NCBI GenBank assembly: GCA_964501525.1 | Contig: CAZCSI010000008.1 | Coordinates: 1-21,586, forward strand | From: CAYLVJ01 sp964501525 | Lineage (GTDB): Bacteria; Patescibacteriota; Minisyncoccia; Minisyncoccales; CAYTKG01 | DNA: 21,586 nucleotides | Reading direction: 5' to 3' | Shown here: positions 12,446 to 19,786 of the stretch, piece after piece | Layout of the letters: every line of letters starts with the position of its first letter | How positions within the stretch are numbered: the stretch's first letter is position 1 | The notes under the pieces: model-generated | Database searches by the model: none | What the model was told of the DNA's origin: nothing | The model's input: the letters and a program-made list of their open reading frames with translations, nothing else | Program-made: the position numbers and the translations under genes

Positions 12446-13792
12446 ATGAAAGCATTTAAAAAATTTGATACAAATATTTCCGGCCTCTCCAAAGAAGAGC
12501 AGCAGGTTTTAGATAAGCTGGTTGAAGCGAGCAGGCTTATAGCTCCTTTGTACGAAAAACAAAAAAACACGAAACTTAAGGGAGCCAACTTTTATTCTTC
12601 TGAGTTTTCCAGGGAGGAGATAGGAAAAGCGGCCGAAGGCAATGAAGAGCTGCTTCATCCTTACACCTTTGTAGAGAAGGGCAGGGCAGGCAGGCCCAAG
12701 GCGGTATATTTTCAGAAAAAGTTCGCTAAAGAGTTAAAGGAGGCAGTTAAAAAGATAGAGGAGGCGGCTAAGCTGTCAAGCGACAAAGAGTTTTCAAAAT
12801 ATCTGAAAGAGATGGCGCGTTCTTTGCTTGAGAAGCAGTATGCAAAGAATGAGATTCTTTGGGTGACTCAAAAACCGACCTTGATCAACTTTATTATAGG
12901 CCCCATAGAGCGCTATTTAGACGGTTTGTTTTTTAAAAAATCCGCTTATCAGGCCTGGGTAGGTGTTTTAAACGAAGAAAAAACAAAAGAGGCAAGAAGG
13001 TTCAGAGAAATTATACTGGCCAGCCGCAGAAAAATCCTGCCCGATACGGCCAAGATAAAACTGCCCGAACTGAAAATAGATATTAACCGCACCGTTTGTT
13101 TTTCCGGTTTGATAGCGGACCACATGTTTACCGGCACAAACCTGCCCAACGATATGGATTTGATGCAGGAGCATGGCTCCCGGTTAACGATTTTTGAAAG
13201 CTCCTTAAACTTAAAATTTGAGCAGGACCACTATCCTCTTTTTCAAAAAATATTTCCCCAAAAAATTCAAGAAAGCTTTTCCAAAGAGACTGTTTATGAA
13301 GGCTCTCTGAGGTGTATTCTTCTTCATGAGATATCTCATTCTCTGATAAGGTATCGGGACGCTGAGCAGCGACTCAAAGAGCTGTTTCCTGTTTTTGATG
13401 AAATCCTGGCTTATGTTATAGGTATTAAGGCCTGCTCCTCCTTAATACTCAAAGGTGTCTTAAGTCAGAAAGAGCTGGAGGCTATTCTTTTGATGCACCT
13501 GGTGCGTAATTTTACCTGGTGGGAGGATTTTCAGGATAACCCGGGGGTCAAGGATTATACAACGGGAGCTGCCATAGCTACCAATTTCTTTTTGGAGGAG
13601 GGAGCGATAGAAGAAAAAAGCGGTCTTTGCGAAGTTGATTTTAACAAACTGTTTATGTCGATCGGCAGACTGTCACGGGTGCTTGAGTACCATCTGGCAA
13701 GCGGAACTTACAAAGAAGGAAAGGAGTTTGTGGAAAAATATGGTGCTTTTGAGGTTTTTGAAAAATGCAAGGCAAGGTTTAAAAATCTTTGA
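12446..13792 (+). CDS. Divergent M49 (dipeptidyl-peptidase III-like) zinc metallopeptidase
   Basis: DPP III enzymes cut dipeptides from the N-terminus of short peptides with a zinc ion. This 448-residue protein has the family landmarks: IGPIERYLDGLFFKKSAYQA near 151-170 (family IGPYExYEDxLFGYKAAFEA), NLPND at 232-236, and the zinc motif HEISH (H294, E295, H298). E319 in DEILAYVIGI would be the third ligand (family EEAKADVVGL). Classical DPP III has HExxxH; the shorter HExxH seen here is also what I recall in bacterial M49 relatives. There is no signal peptide, so it should act in the cytoplasm. A role in recycling peptides would fit a cell that imports its amino acids. A TACAAT box ends 8 bases before the ATG; there is no Shine-Dalgarno site. 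Confidence 0.7.
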   Translation: MKAFKKFDTNISGLSKEEQQVLDKLVEASRLIAPLYEKQKNTKLKGANFYSSEFSREEIGKAAEGNEELLHPYTFVEKGRAGRPKAVYFQKKFAKELKEAVKKIEEAAKLSSDKEFSKYLKEMARSLLEKQYAKNEILWVTQKPTLINFIIGPIERYLDGLFFKKSAYQAWVGVLNEEKTKEARRFREIILASRRKILPDTAKIKLPELKIDINRTVCFSGLIADHMFTGTNLPNDMDLMQEHGSRLTIFESSLNLKFEQDHYPLFQKIFPQKIQESFSKETVYEGSLRCILLHEISHSLIRYRDAEQRLKELFPVFDEILAYVIGIKACSSLILKGVLSQKELEAILLMHLVRNFTWWEDFQDNPGVKDYTTGAAIATNFFLEEGAIEEKSGLCEVDFNKLFMSIGRLSRVLEYHLASGTYKEGKEFVEKYGAFEVFEKCKARFKNL

Positions 13793-13805
13793 CCGAGTCG
13801 GACTG

Positions 13806-13830
13806 AAAAGAGGCTTCCAGCCTCTTTTTT
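13806..13830 (+). terminator. Intrinsic terminator after the M49-like gene
   Basis: AAAAGAGGC and GCCTCTTTT form a 9-bp stem with loop TTCCA, followed by more T residues. Confidence 0.88.
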
Positions 13831-13832
13831 AA

Positions 13833-13861
13833 TTGGCTAAACTTCTTTTTTCTGATAAAAT
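13833..13861 (+). promoter_or_regulatory. Promoter immediately upstream of the PfkB-family gene
   Basis: TTGGCT (13833-13838), a 17-bp spacer and TAAAAT (13856-13861). The ATG lies only 9 bases beyond the -10 box, so the transcript would be leaderless or nearly so. Confidence 0.6.
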
Positions 13862-13870
13862 GAAGCCAAT

Positions 13871-14854
13871 ATGTACGACATTATAACTTTTGGTTCGGCC
13901 ACCCTGGATGTTTTTGTAAGGCCCGAGACCTTTGTTGTTAAAAAGCAGAAGAAGTTCAGAACAGGCCGGGCTCTTTGTTTTCCTTTTCCTTCCAAGGTGG
14001 ATATAGAAGGTTTGAGCTATCAGACCGGCGGAGGAGGAACTAATACGGCAGCTTCTTTTTCCTTTCAGGGCTTTAAAACTCTTTACGTCGGGGCCTTGGG
14101 AGACGATTTTGCCGGGAAAAAGGTTAAGCAAGAGCTGGAGAACTTAAAAATTGGCACTGATTTTATAATCAATACGCCGAAAGCGGGCACCAACCTTTCG
14201 GTTATTTTTTCGGAAAAAAGAGACCGCACCTGTTTTGTGTGGCGAGGAGCATCCGAACATTTAAGGTGGGGCGACATAAATAATAAAGAAGTGCTCAAAA
14301 AAGCAAAGTGGTTTTATTTGGCTCCTTTGTCCGGAAGGTTGGCCGAGATTTTCGCTCCCTTAGTTGAATTTGCCGAGGAAAACGGAATCAAGGTCTTTGC
14401 CAATCCGGGCAACAGTCAGATAAGAATGAACCCTGACCGGTTCGCATCTATTCTGGAGAAGGTTGAAATCCTTCTTTTAAACGAGGAGGAAGCTTCACTT
14501 TTGACCGGAGTTTCTTACAAGAAAAAGAAAAAAATATTTAAAGAGCTTGACAAGCTTGTACCCGGTTTAGTTATTATGACCAGGGGTAAAAAGGGCGCTT
14601 TAGCATCGGACGGTAAAGCTTTATGGCGCGCTCCCGCTTTAGAAACTGAAGTGGTTGAAAAAACAGGGGCAGGAGACGCTTTTGGGTCCGGCTTTCTAAG
14701 CGGATTTATTGATAAAGAAGAGGTTGAGTACGCTCTTCAAATGGGAATTGCTAATTCCGCCTTTTGTATTGGGAAACAGGGCGCCAAAAACGGTCTTTTG
14801 AAAAAAGAAGACAAATGGAAAAAAGTAAAAATAGACAAGGAAAGATTAGTTTAA
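13871..14854 (+). CDS. PfkB-family sugar kinase
   Basis: A 327-residue ribokinase-fold kinase that transfers phosphate from ATP (or ADP) to a sugar hydroxyl. The N-terminal motif is GGGGTNTAASFSFQG (53-67). The C-terminal signature is EKTGAGDAFGSGFLSGF with GAGD at 266-269, and D269 should be the catalytic base. An N-x-x-E-like segment, LLNEEEASLLTG, lies at 202-213. The family covers ribokinase, adenosine kinase, fructokinase and 6-phosphofructokinase-2, and sequence alone does not fix the substrate. The neighbour 28 bases downstream is a class II fructose-bisphosphate aldolase. I therefore infer fructose-6-phosphate (or tagatose-6-phosphate) as a plausible substrate, which would give glycolysis its phosphofructokinase step. 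Its own promoter lies directly upstream. Confidence 0.88.
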   Translation: MYDIITFGSATLDVFVRPETFVVKKQKKFRTGRALCFPFPSKVDIEGLSYQTGGGGTNTAASFSFQGFKTLYVGALGDDFAGKKVKQELENLKIGTDFIINTPKAGTNLSVIFSEKRDRTCFVWRGASEHLRWGDINNKEVLKKAKWFYLAPLSGRLAEIFAPLVEFAEENGIKVFANPGNSQIRMNPDRFASILEKVEILLLNEEEASLLTGVSYKKKKKIFKELDKLVPGLVIMTRGKKGALASDGKALWRAPALETEVVEKTGAGDAFGSGFLSGFIDKEEVEYALQMGIANSAFCIGKQGAKNGLLKKEDKWKKVKIDKERLV

Positions 14855-14881
14855 TCTTATTAATCTTATAACAGAGAAAAA

Positions 14882-15712
14882 ATGTCACTTAGACGCGTAC
14901 TTGAAAAAGCAAGGAAAAACAAGGCAGCGGTGGGGCAGTTTAATTTCTGCACCTTAGAGCAGTACAGGGCTATTATAAAAGCGAGCTTGGAAACAGAAAC
15001 TCCCGTTATTTTAGGAACCTCGGAAAGTGAAGCTCAGTTTCTGGGGATGGATCAGGCCGCGGCGCTTAGAGACGCAGCGCGGAAAAAAGGAGTAAAGGTT
15101 TTTCTGCACCTGGACCACGGTACAAAATTCGAGCTGATTAAAGAAGCTATAAAATCAGGATACGATTCGGTTCATTTGGACGGGTCTCACCTTTCTTTTC
15201 AGGAGAACTTGAAAGGGAGCAAAAAAGTGGTAAAATATGCTAGAAAGAAGCAGGTGTTTGTAGAAGCCGAGCTGGGAATTCTTAAAGGTGGAAGCGATGA
15301 ACAAAAAACACCGGTTTTGATTCAAAAGGAGATGACCGACCCCGGGCAGGCGCAGGAGTTTATGAAAAAAACAGGGGTAGACAGTTTAGCTGTCTGCGTA
15401 GGCAATGTGCACGGTTCTTACGACCGAATGCCCGAACTCGACATAGAGAGACTGAAAGAGATTTATGAAAAAACAGATTCTTTCTTGGTCTTTCATGGCG
15501 GCTCCGGTTTTTCCAAAAAATCCTTAAGAAAAGTAATTGAAGCGGGTATAGTCAAGGTGAACATAAATACTTCTCTGCGTCGGGTGTGGCGGAAATCCTT
15601 GGAAAAGAAGCTGAAAGAGAACCCCAGTGTTAAGCCTTATAAACTTCTTTCTTCCGTGCAGCTGAAGTTGGAGCAAAAAGTTAAATATTATATTGATTTG
15701 TTTCAGGGATAG
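14882..15712 (+). CDS. fba: Class II fructose-bisphosphate aldolase
   Basis: This enzyme splits fructose-1,6-bisphosphate into glyceraldehyde-3-phosphate and dihydroxyacetone phosphate (or the reverse) with a zinc ion. The 276-residue length fits the short class IIB group. Visible motifs are the start of the barrel AVGQFNFCTLEQ, HLDHG (76-80) with the catalytic Asp78 and zinc-ligand histidine, VHLDGSHLSF, EAELG, CVGNVHG, FHGGSGF, and KVNINTSLR, the phosphate-binding end. A related tagatose-bisphosphate aldolase is possible. The gene follows the PfkB kinase by 27 bases and is probably cotranscribed with it. The two would catalyse consecutive steps. Confidence 0.92.
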   Translation: MSLRRVLEKARKNKAAVGQFNFCTLEQYRAIIKASLETETPVILGTSESEAQFLGMDQAAALRDAARKKGVKVFLHLDHGTKFELIKEAIKSGYDSVHLDGSHLSFQENLKGSKKVVKYARKKQVFVEAELGILKGGSDEQKTPVLIQKEMTDPGQAQEFMKKTGVDSLAVCVGNVHGSYDRMPELDIERLKEIYEKTDSFLVFHGGSGFSKKSLRKVIEAGIVKVNINTSLRRVWRKSLEKKLKENPSVKPYKLLSSVQLKLEQKVKYYIDLFQG

Positions 15713-15736
15713 TTTGTCAACGGACCCTACATATAA

Positions 15737-15761
15737 CTAATAAGTTTCATATAAGTTTCAT
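15737..15761 (+). repeat. Short tandem repeat before the Cys-rich protein gene
   Basis: The 13-base unit containing ATAAGTTTCAT occurs twice head to tail just before ATG 15767. Its A/T-rich sequence may overlap a -10 region (CATATATT), but no convincing -35 is present. Confidence 0.5.
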
Positions 15762-15766
15762 ATATT

Positions 15767-16204
15767 ATGGTAAAGAAACATGCTAAAAAAATAATTGCCG
15801 GCGCTTTCCTTTTGACTTTATTTCTATTAGTTGTTATCTTTGTTATCAGGGACAGAGGGGTCATGATACGAGTGGAGAAAGAAGAATACGCTGTCGGAGA
15901 CCGGGCGAGAGTTGTTGTTAAAAACGGGTTTTTAAATTCAGAGATATGTTTCTCCTCCTGCTACCCCTACTTCTTTCAAAGGAAAAATGATTTTTGGGAA
16001 GAATACTCTTACCAGGATTGTGACTTTGAAGATAAGGTGGTAAAGTGCATCAAGCCGCTGCGGAAAAAAGTGTTTGAGACCTCTATTCCCAATATCGCGG
16101 ACGGTACTTATAGGATCACAGTGCCCGTATGTGAAAACTGCAGCTTGGGAACTGTTTTTAACGAGGAGGATCGGTTTTATTCAAACGAATTTAAGATAAA
16201 ATGA
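15767..16204 (+). CDS. Membrane-anchored cysteine-rich small protein
   Basis: A 145-residue protein with a basic N-terminus (MVKKHAKK), one hydrophobic helix (about residues 9-27), and an exported domain of about 115 residues. That domain has alternating beta-strand patterns and a 'Y-x-V-G-D-x-A-x-V-V-V-K-N' opening typical of Ig-like or BsuPI-like folds. It holds six cysteines in three pairs (SEICFSSC; DCDF/VKC; VCENC), so two or three disulfides are likely outside the membrane. I recognise no exact family and no catalytic motif. Its stop overlaps the ferredoxin ATG (ATGA at 16201), so the two are probably translated together. Confidence 0.65.
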   Translation: MVKKHAKKIIAGAFLLTLFLLVVIFVIRDRGVMIRVEKEEYAVGDRARVVVKNGFLNSEICFSSCYPYFFQRKNDFWEEYSYQDCDFEDKVVKCIKPLRKKVFETSIPNIADGTYRITVPVCENCSLGTVFNEEDRFYSNEFKIK

Positions 16205-16422
16205 AGATTATTATAGAAAAGAACAAGTGTATAGGGTGCGCCTCCTGCGCTCAAGTTTGTCCTGAAGTATTTGAAATGAGAGAAGACGGTCGGGCCGGAC
16301 TGAGGGGAGAGGAGGTAACGGGAAAAAGCTCTGACAAAGAGGTTTTAGCTGCTGAAGATCGAGGTTGTATTGAAGAGGCGGTGGAAGTTTGCCCTGTACA
16401 GTGCATAATTATCAAGGGTTGA
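16201..16422 (+). CDS. Single-cluster [4Fe-4S] ferredoxin
   Basis: A 73-residue electron carrier. Cys10, Cys13, Cys16 (CIGCASC) and Cys64 (CP near the end) are the expected ligands of one [4Fe-4S] cluster. Cys20 and Cys56 sit where one-cluster ferredoxins such as Desulfovibrio gigas ferredoxin carry a disulfide in place of the lost second cluster. A seventh cysteine, Cys68, is extra. The acidic middle insert is typical. The electron partner is not visible in the window. The gene overlaps the upstream Cys-rich protein by 4 bp and ends 20 bases before rplY, so it is part of a four-gene run of unrelated functions. Confidence 0.9.
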   Translation: MKIIIEKNKCIGCASCAQVCPEVFEMREDGRAGLRGEEVTGKSSDKEVLAAEDRGCIEEAVEVCPVQCIIIKG

Positions 16423-16442
16423 TTTAAGATTTTAAAAATCAA

Positions 16443-17141
16443 ATGTTGGAGTTGAAAGCAGAAAAAAGAAAAGAGTCGGGAAAGGATACGGAGCTCCTGC
16501 GCCAAAAAGGTTTTGTGCCTGTTGTTCTATACGGCCCCAAGGTTGACAACCTTAATCTGGTTGTTGATGAGCGGGAGTTTAGCAAAGTGTTTAAGACGGT
16601 TGGGGAGGCATCGATGCTTGAGTTAAAAATAGGCAAGGAAAAAAAGAACCGCTTGGTGCTTGTCAAAGATATTCAGATCCATCCTGTAACGGACCGGCTG
16701 CTGCACGCTGATTTTTATCAGCCTATCTTGACTGAAAAAGTAGAAAGCACCGTACCCCTTGTTTTTGAAGGTCAAGCTCCGGCTGTTAAAGAGCAGGAAG
16801 GTGTTTTGGTAAAAAATATTTCAGAGGTGGTGGTCTCCGCCCTGCCCACCGATCTTCCTTCAGAGATCAGAGTGGATATAGGGGGGCTGAAGAACTTTGA
16901 CGATGTTGTTTGTATAAGAGACCTTGATCTGCCCCAGGGCGTGAAAGTTATTCGCGGAGAAGACGAGGTGGTGGCTACAGTCAGCGCTCCTAAAACTGCA
17001 GAGCAGGTTATGGAGGAGATGGAGAGAGCGGAAGAGGAGGAGTTGTTTGTTGGGGAAGAGGTGCCTGTTGAAGAGGAGATCAAGTTGGACGATGAGGGCG
17101 AAGAAGTTGAGGGTGAAGAGCAGGAGGGTATAGAGCTATGA
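16443..17141 (+). CDS. rplY: 50S ribosomal protein L25, CTC/TL5 type
   Basis: L25 binds 5S rRNA in the large subunit. The 232-residue protein has the N-terminal 5S-binding domain (LKAEKRKESGKDTELLRQKG, VLYGPK, LVKDIQIHPVTDRLLHADFY) and the longer C-terminal TL5/CTC beta domain (VPLVFEGQAPAVKEQEGVLV, LPTDLPSEIRVDI). This is the form found in Thermus and Bacillus rather than the short E. coli form. It ends with a strongly acidic tail of about 40 residues. The start is ATG 16443 with no clear Shine-Dalgarno site. Its stop overlaps the start of the transglycosylase gene (ATGA at 17138). Confidence 0.93.
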   Translation: MLELKAEKRKESGKDTELLRQKGFVPVVLYGPKVDNLNLVVDEREFSKVFKTVGEASMLELKIGKEKKNRLVLVKDIQIHPVTDRLLHADFYQPILTEKVESTVPLVFEGQAPAVKEQEGVLVKNISEVVVSALPTDLPSEIRVDIGGLKNFDDVVCIRDLDLPQGVKVIRGEDEVVATVSAPKTAEQVMEEMERAEEEELFVGEEVPVEEEIKLDDEGEEVEGEEQEGIEL

Positions 17142-18490
17142 AACTGATTACAAAAATTTTTCTTGTGATACTGGCAGGAATATGCATCTGGCTGGTTTTA
17201 CCTTTTAACGCAGGCGCAGATGATCTGGATTGCGACACTGTAGAGGAATGTAAGGCTCTGCTGGGAGAGTATGAAAAAAAGATAGAAGAATACAGGGCGG
17301 ATGTGAACAGAAGCCGGTCGGAACAGCAGACTCTCCAAAATAGGATTTATTCTCTCCGCCAAAAAATCAACCAACTGGACTATGAGATTAAAAGAAGCAC
17401 CATTATTATTGGCGACCTTGAAGTCCAGGTCGACGAGACGGAGCAGTCTATAGACAAAACGGAGCAGAATATAGAAAAGTCAAGAGAGCAGTTAATTCAA
17501 ATTATGCAAAGAATTTACGAGGAGGACCAGAGAAGCTCTTTAGAGGTTTTTCTGGCCAGTGATGACCTGTCTGGTTTTTTTGAAAATGTTTTTGCTTTGG
17601 AACAGTTGCTGGCAGAAAACCATCAATTACTGAGGGAGATAAAAGGGCTGAAAACTAATTTGGAAGAGCAAAAAGAAGTGTTGGGGTCAAAACAGGAGGA
17701 GTGGGCAAAGACCAAACAAATGCATCTTCTTCAGAAACAGGAAAGCCAGAGCGTTAAATCAGAACAGGAGTGGCTTCTGGATGTAACTAAAGGCGAAGAG
17801 GCAGAGTATCAACGTCTTTTGGCTGAGAATGAAGCTAAGGCTCAGCAGATAAGGCAGAGATTGTTTACCCTGATTGGTATTCCGGAGGCGCCTACTTTTG
17901 GAGAAGCGGTTGAGATGGCTCAGTACGTAGAGGGAATTACGGGGGTGCGGGCCGCGCTTCTTCTGGCTATTTTTAGACAAGAGTCTAACATCGGACAGAA
18001 CGTGGGGCAATGTTATCTGAAAAACTTCGACACGGGAGCCGGGATTGTCGTCTCCACCGGTCAGCCCAGGGAAAAAGTAATGAGCCCTACTCGGGATGTT
18101 CCTCATTTTTTAAGTATTTGTGAAGAAAGTGGAAGAAATCCTAAGAGCACTCTTGTTTCCTGTCCTATGAGTTTTGGCTGGGGCGGAGCTATGGGTCCGG
18201 CTCAATTTATCCCTTCGACCTGGATCAGCTATCGAACTCGGGTTGCTTCAATAACGGGCCGGCCGGCTGACCCGTGGAATATTAAAGACGCCTTTTTGGC
18301 TTCCGGGCTTCTGCTGAAAGATGCCGGAGCAGCCAGTCAGACCTATAACTCAGAATGGTGCGCCGCCATGGTCTATTTTTCCGGATCTTGCAGTTCAGGT
18401 TATGATTTTTACGCGAACTCCGTTATGAGCTTGGCAGATCAGTACGAACGCGATATAGCTCATATGGAAAAGTTTTCTTATAACAGGTAG
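17138..18490 (+). CDS. Exported coiled-coil protein with lytic transglycosylase domain
   Basis: A 450-residue secreted or membrane-attached peptidoglycan enzyme. Residues 1-27 form a signal peptide (hydrophobic core, NAGADD after it). Residues 35-240 are a long coiled coil like the N-terminal part of EnvC/PcsB cell-division regulators. The C-terminal half has a transglycosylase fold, with FRQESNIG placing the likely catalytic Glu at 282 and GAMGPAQFIPSTW at 350-362, the signature of MltB/SLT-type lytic transglycosylases. EnvC-like coils usually precede an M23 peptidase, so a coil joined to a transglycosylase is a less common layout. It could cut septal glycan under control of a division partner. 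It shares an ATGA overlap with rplY and is convergent with prfA. Confidence 0.88.
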   Translation: MKLITKIFLVILAGICIWLVLPFNAGADDLDCDTVEECKALLGEYEKKIEEYRADVNRSRSEQQTLQNRIYSLRQKINQLDYEIKRSTIIIGDLEVQVDETEQSIDKTEQNIEKSREQLIQIMQRIYEEDQRSSLEVFLASDDLSGFFENVFALEQLLAENHQLLREIKGLKTNLEEQKEVLGSKQEEWAKTKQMHLLQKQESQSVKSEQEWLLDVTKGEEAEYQRLLAENEAKAQQIRQRLFTLIGIPEAPTFGEAVEMAQYVEGITGVRAALLLAIFRQESNIGQNVGQCYLKNFDTGAGIVVSTGQPREKVMSPTRDVPHFLSICEESGRNPKSTLVSCPMSFGWGGAMGPAQFIPSTWISYRTRVASITGRPADPWNIKDAFLASGLLLKDAGAASQTYNSEWCAAMVYFSGSCSSGYDFYANSVMSLADQYERDIAHMEKFSYNR

Positions 18491-18530
18491 CATACGCTGG
18501 TACAAAGCTGATAGGGTTCAACTTGCACGG

Positions 18531-18634
18531 ACCAACAGTCTAACGGTAACCCTAACAGCAGCCCGCTTAGTGAATTTTAAAACCCGCTTGAAGCGGGTTT
18601 TGTTTTACTAAGTTAACCTTAACGGGCTGTTGGT
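18531..18634. terminator. Nested inverted repeats with bidirectional terminator between convergent genes
   Basis: The core AAAACCCGCT-TGA-AGCGGGTTTT (18579-18601) is a perfect 10-bp stem with T runs on both strands. Around it lie CTTAGT/ACTAAG (18566-18571, 18607-18612), CAGCCCG/CGGGCTG (18559-18565, 18623-18629) and ACCAACAG/CTGTTGGT (18531-18538, 18627-18634). The core is a clear intrinsic terminator for the + strand transglycosylase and - strand prfA genes. The outer arms are an unusual addition. Confidence 0.8.
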
Positions 18635-18650
18635 TGAGCAAAAATCAGAT

Positions 18651-19382
18651 TTACTTTTCAAGCTTTTTTATAACCGGGGTTAGGTTTCCTTCCATAATGC
18701 TTTCCAGGTCGTGCCAAGTCTTTTTTATTCGGTGGTCAGTAATGCGGTTCTGGGGAAAGTTATAAGTTCGTATCTTATTGGCTCTTTTCCCGCCCCCCAT
18801 CTGGGACAGTCTTTTTTGACCTCTTTTTTTAGCGAGCTGCCGGCGTTTTCTTTGTAAAAGTTTTGCCTGAAGAATACGTACAGCATTTATCTTATTTTTA
18901 GATTGACTGCGGGCTGACTGACAGGTAGCGGTTATTCCTGTTTTTTTGTGAGTGACCCTTATGGCTGTTTCTCTTTTGTTGGTGTATTGCCCGCCCGGGC
19001 CGGATGAGCAAAAAGATTCTATCTCTACATCACTTTTTTTGAGCTGAACCTGCTTGGGTTTGGCCTTAGGCAGCACCACTACCGTTGCGGTGGAGGTGTG
19101 AATCCGTCCTTTTCGTTCTGTTTCGGGTATTCTTTGCACCCGGTGAACCCCCGCTTCGGTTTTTAATTTATCAAAAGCCTTGCGGCCCTTGACTTCCAGG
19201 GATACTTCTTTGTATCCGCCTATAGAGGTTGACTCCTGGTTGAGAGTCTTAAGGCTCCAGCCTTGGTTTTTAGCATATCCGGAATACATTTTAAAAAGAT
19301 CAGCAACAAACAAACCGGCTTCATCTCCGCCGGCTCCCGCTCTTATCTCTATAATCAAAGATTGTACTTCATTGTTCGTCAT
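18651..19382 (-). CDS. prfA: Peptide chain release factor 1, short form without domain 1
   Basis: RF1 reads UAA and UAG stops and releases the peptide. The 243-residue protein begins near the middle of the PCRF domain (LIIEIRAGAGGDEAGLF). It contains the stop-codon tripeptide as PET (86-88; RF1 pattern P-x-T, not the RF2 pattern SPF), GRIHTSTAT, and the catalytic GPGGQ with GGQ at 130-132. The C-terminal helices end in IRTYNFPQNRITDHRI, as in normal RF1. The usual 110 or so N-terminal residues (domain 1) are missing. In the minus-strand frame a TAA lies two codons before the ATG, and only about 60 bases separate it from rpmE, so no domain 1 is encoded here. It is transcribed after rpmE. This may be a lineage trait. 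Confidence 0.9.
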   Translation of the reverse strand: MTNNEVQSLIIEIRAGAGGDEAGLFVADLFKMYSGYAKNQGWSLKTLNQESTSIGGYKEVSLEVKGRKAFDKLKTEAGVHRVQRIPETERKGRIHTSTATVVVLPKAKPKQVQLKKSDVEIESFCSSGPGGQYTNKRETAIRVTHKKTGITATCQSARSQSKNKINAVRILQAKLLQRKRRQLAKKRGQKRLSQMGGGKRANKIRTYNFPQNRITDHRIKKTWHDLESIMEGNLTPVIKKLEK

Positions 19383-19443
19383 TGCACTTTACCACTCATC
19401 CTTAAAGGTTGAAAAGCAAGAACTATAAACTTCGATCGGGCAG

Positions 19444-19665
19444 TCAGCCCTTTTTTATCTTTTTGTGTTTTTCCTGCCTTTTGCGGAATTTTTCTACCCG
19501 GCCCAGAGTGTCTACTATTTTTTCTTTGCCGGTATAGAAAGGATGGCAGGCGGAACATATCTCCACCTCCAGGTGCTCTTTAGTTCCTCCCACCTTAAAG
19601 GTGTGGCCGCAGGCGCAGGCAACGGTTGCCTGCTTGTAATATTTAGGGTGTATATCTTTTTTCAT
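19444..19665 (-). CDS. rpmE: 50S ribosomal protein L31, zinc-binding type
   Basis: L31 bridges the large and small subunits. The 73-residue protein has both cysteine pairs of the zinc form: Cys17/Cys19 (ACACG) and Cys37/Cys40 (ICSACHPFYTGKEKIVDT). It also has the signature GRVEKF and a lysine-rich tail. Zinc-form L31 is often replaced by a cysteine-free form under zinc shortage; no second copy is seen here. The start is ATG 19665, with a promoter ending 12 bases upstream on the minus strand and no Shine-Dalgarno site. It lies 61 bases upstream of prfA, a common pairing in bacteria. Confidence 0.95.
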   Translation of the reverse strand: MKKDIHPKYYKQATVACACGHTFKVGGTKEHLEVEICSACHPFYTGKEKIVDTLGRVEKFRKRQEKHKKIKKG

Positions 19666-19677
19666 TTTATCTGATTT

Positions 19678-19706
19678 ATCTTAACAGAGCCCTTTTTTGA
19701 AATCAA
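19678..19706 (-). promoter_or_regulatory. Promoter for rpmE-prfA
   Basis: On the minus strand TTGATT, a 17-bp spacer and TAAGAT. The predicted start is about 6 bases before the rpmE ATG. It is divergent from and close to the rpsB promoter. Confidence 0.6.
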
Positions 19707-19710
19707 GGCC

Positions 19711-19740
19711 TTGCTTCAGGTTTTTTTTATATGCTATAGT
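19711..19740 (+). promoter_or_regulatory. Upstream promoter of rpsB-tsf
   Basis: TTGCTT (19711-19716), an 18-bp T-rich spacer and TGC-TATAGT (19735-19740, extended -10). Confidence 0.55.
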
Positions 19741-19742
19741 AA

Positions 19743-19777
19743 TTTATACTTGAAGGCAATATATTTCAAGGTATAAA
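19743..19777 (+). promoter_or_regulatory. Inverted repeat overlapping a second possible rpsB promoter
   Basis: TTTATACTTGAA (19743-19754) pairs with TTCAA-G-GTATAAA (19765-19777), a 12-bp stem with one bulged G and a 10-base loop. The same sequence also offers TTGAAG, 16 bp, then TATAAA (19772-19777), which would start transcription almost at the rpsB ATG. It could be an operator, a leader hairpin or both. Confidence 0.5.
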
Positions 19778-19786
19778 TCTTTTATT

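Noticed and set aside
12446..13792. DUF1704/MATCAP-type carboxypeptidase
   Set aside because: The HExxH motif first suggested it, but the IGPxExYxDxLF and LPND blocks fit M49 (DPP III-like) better.
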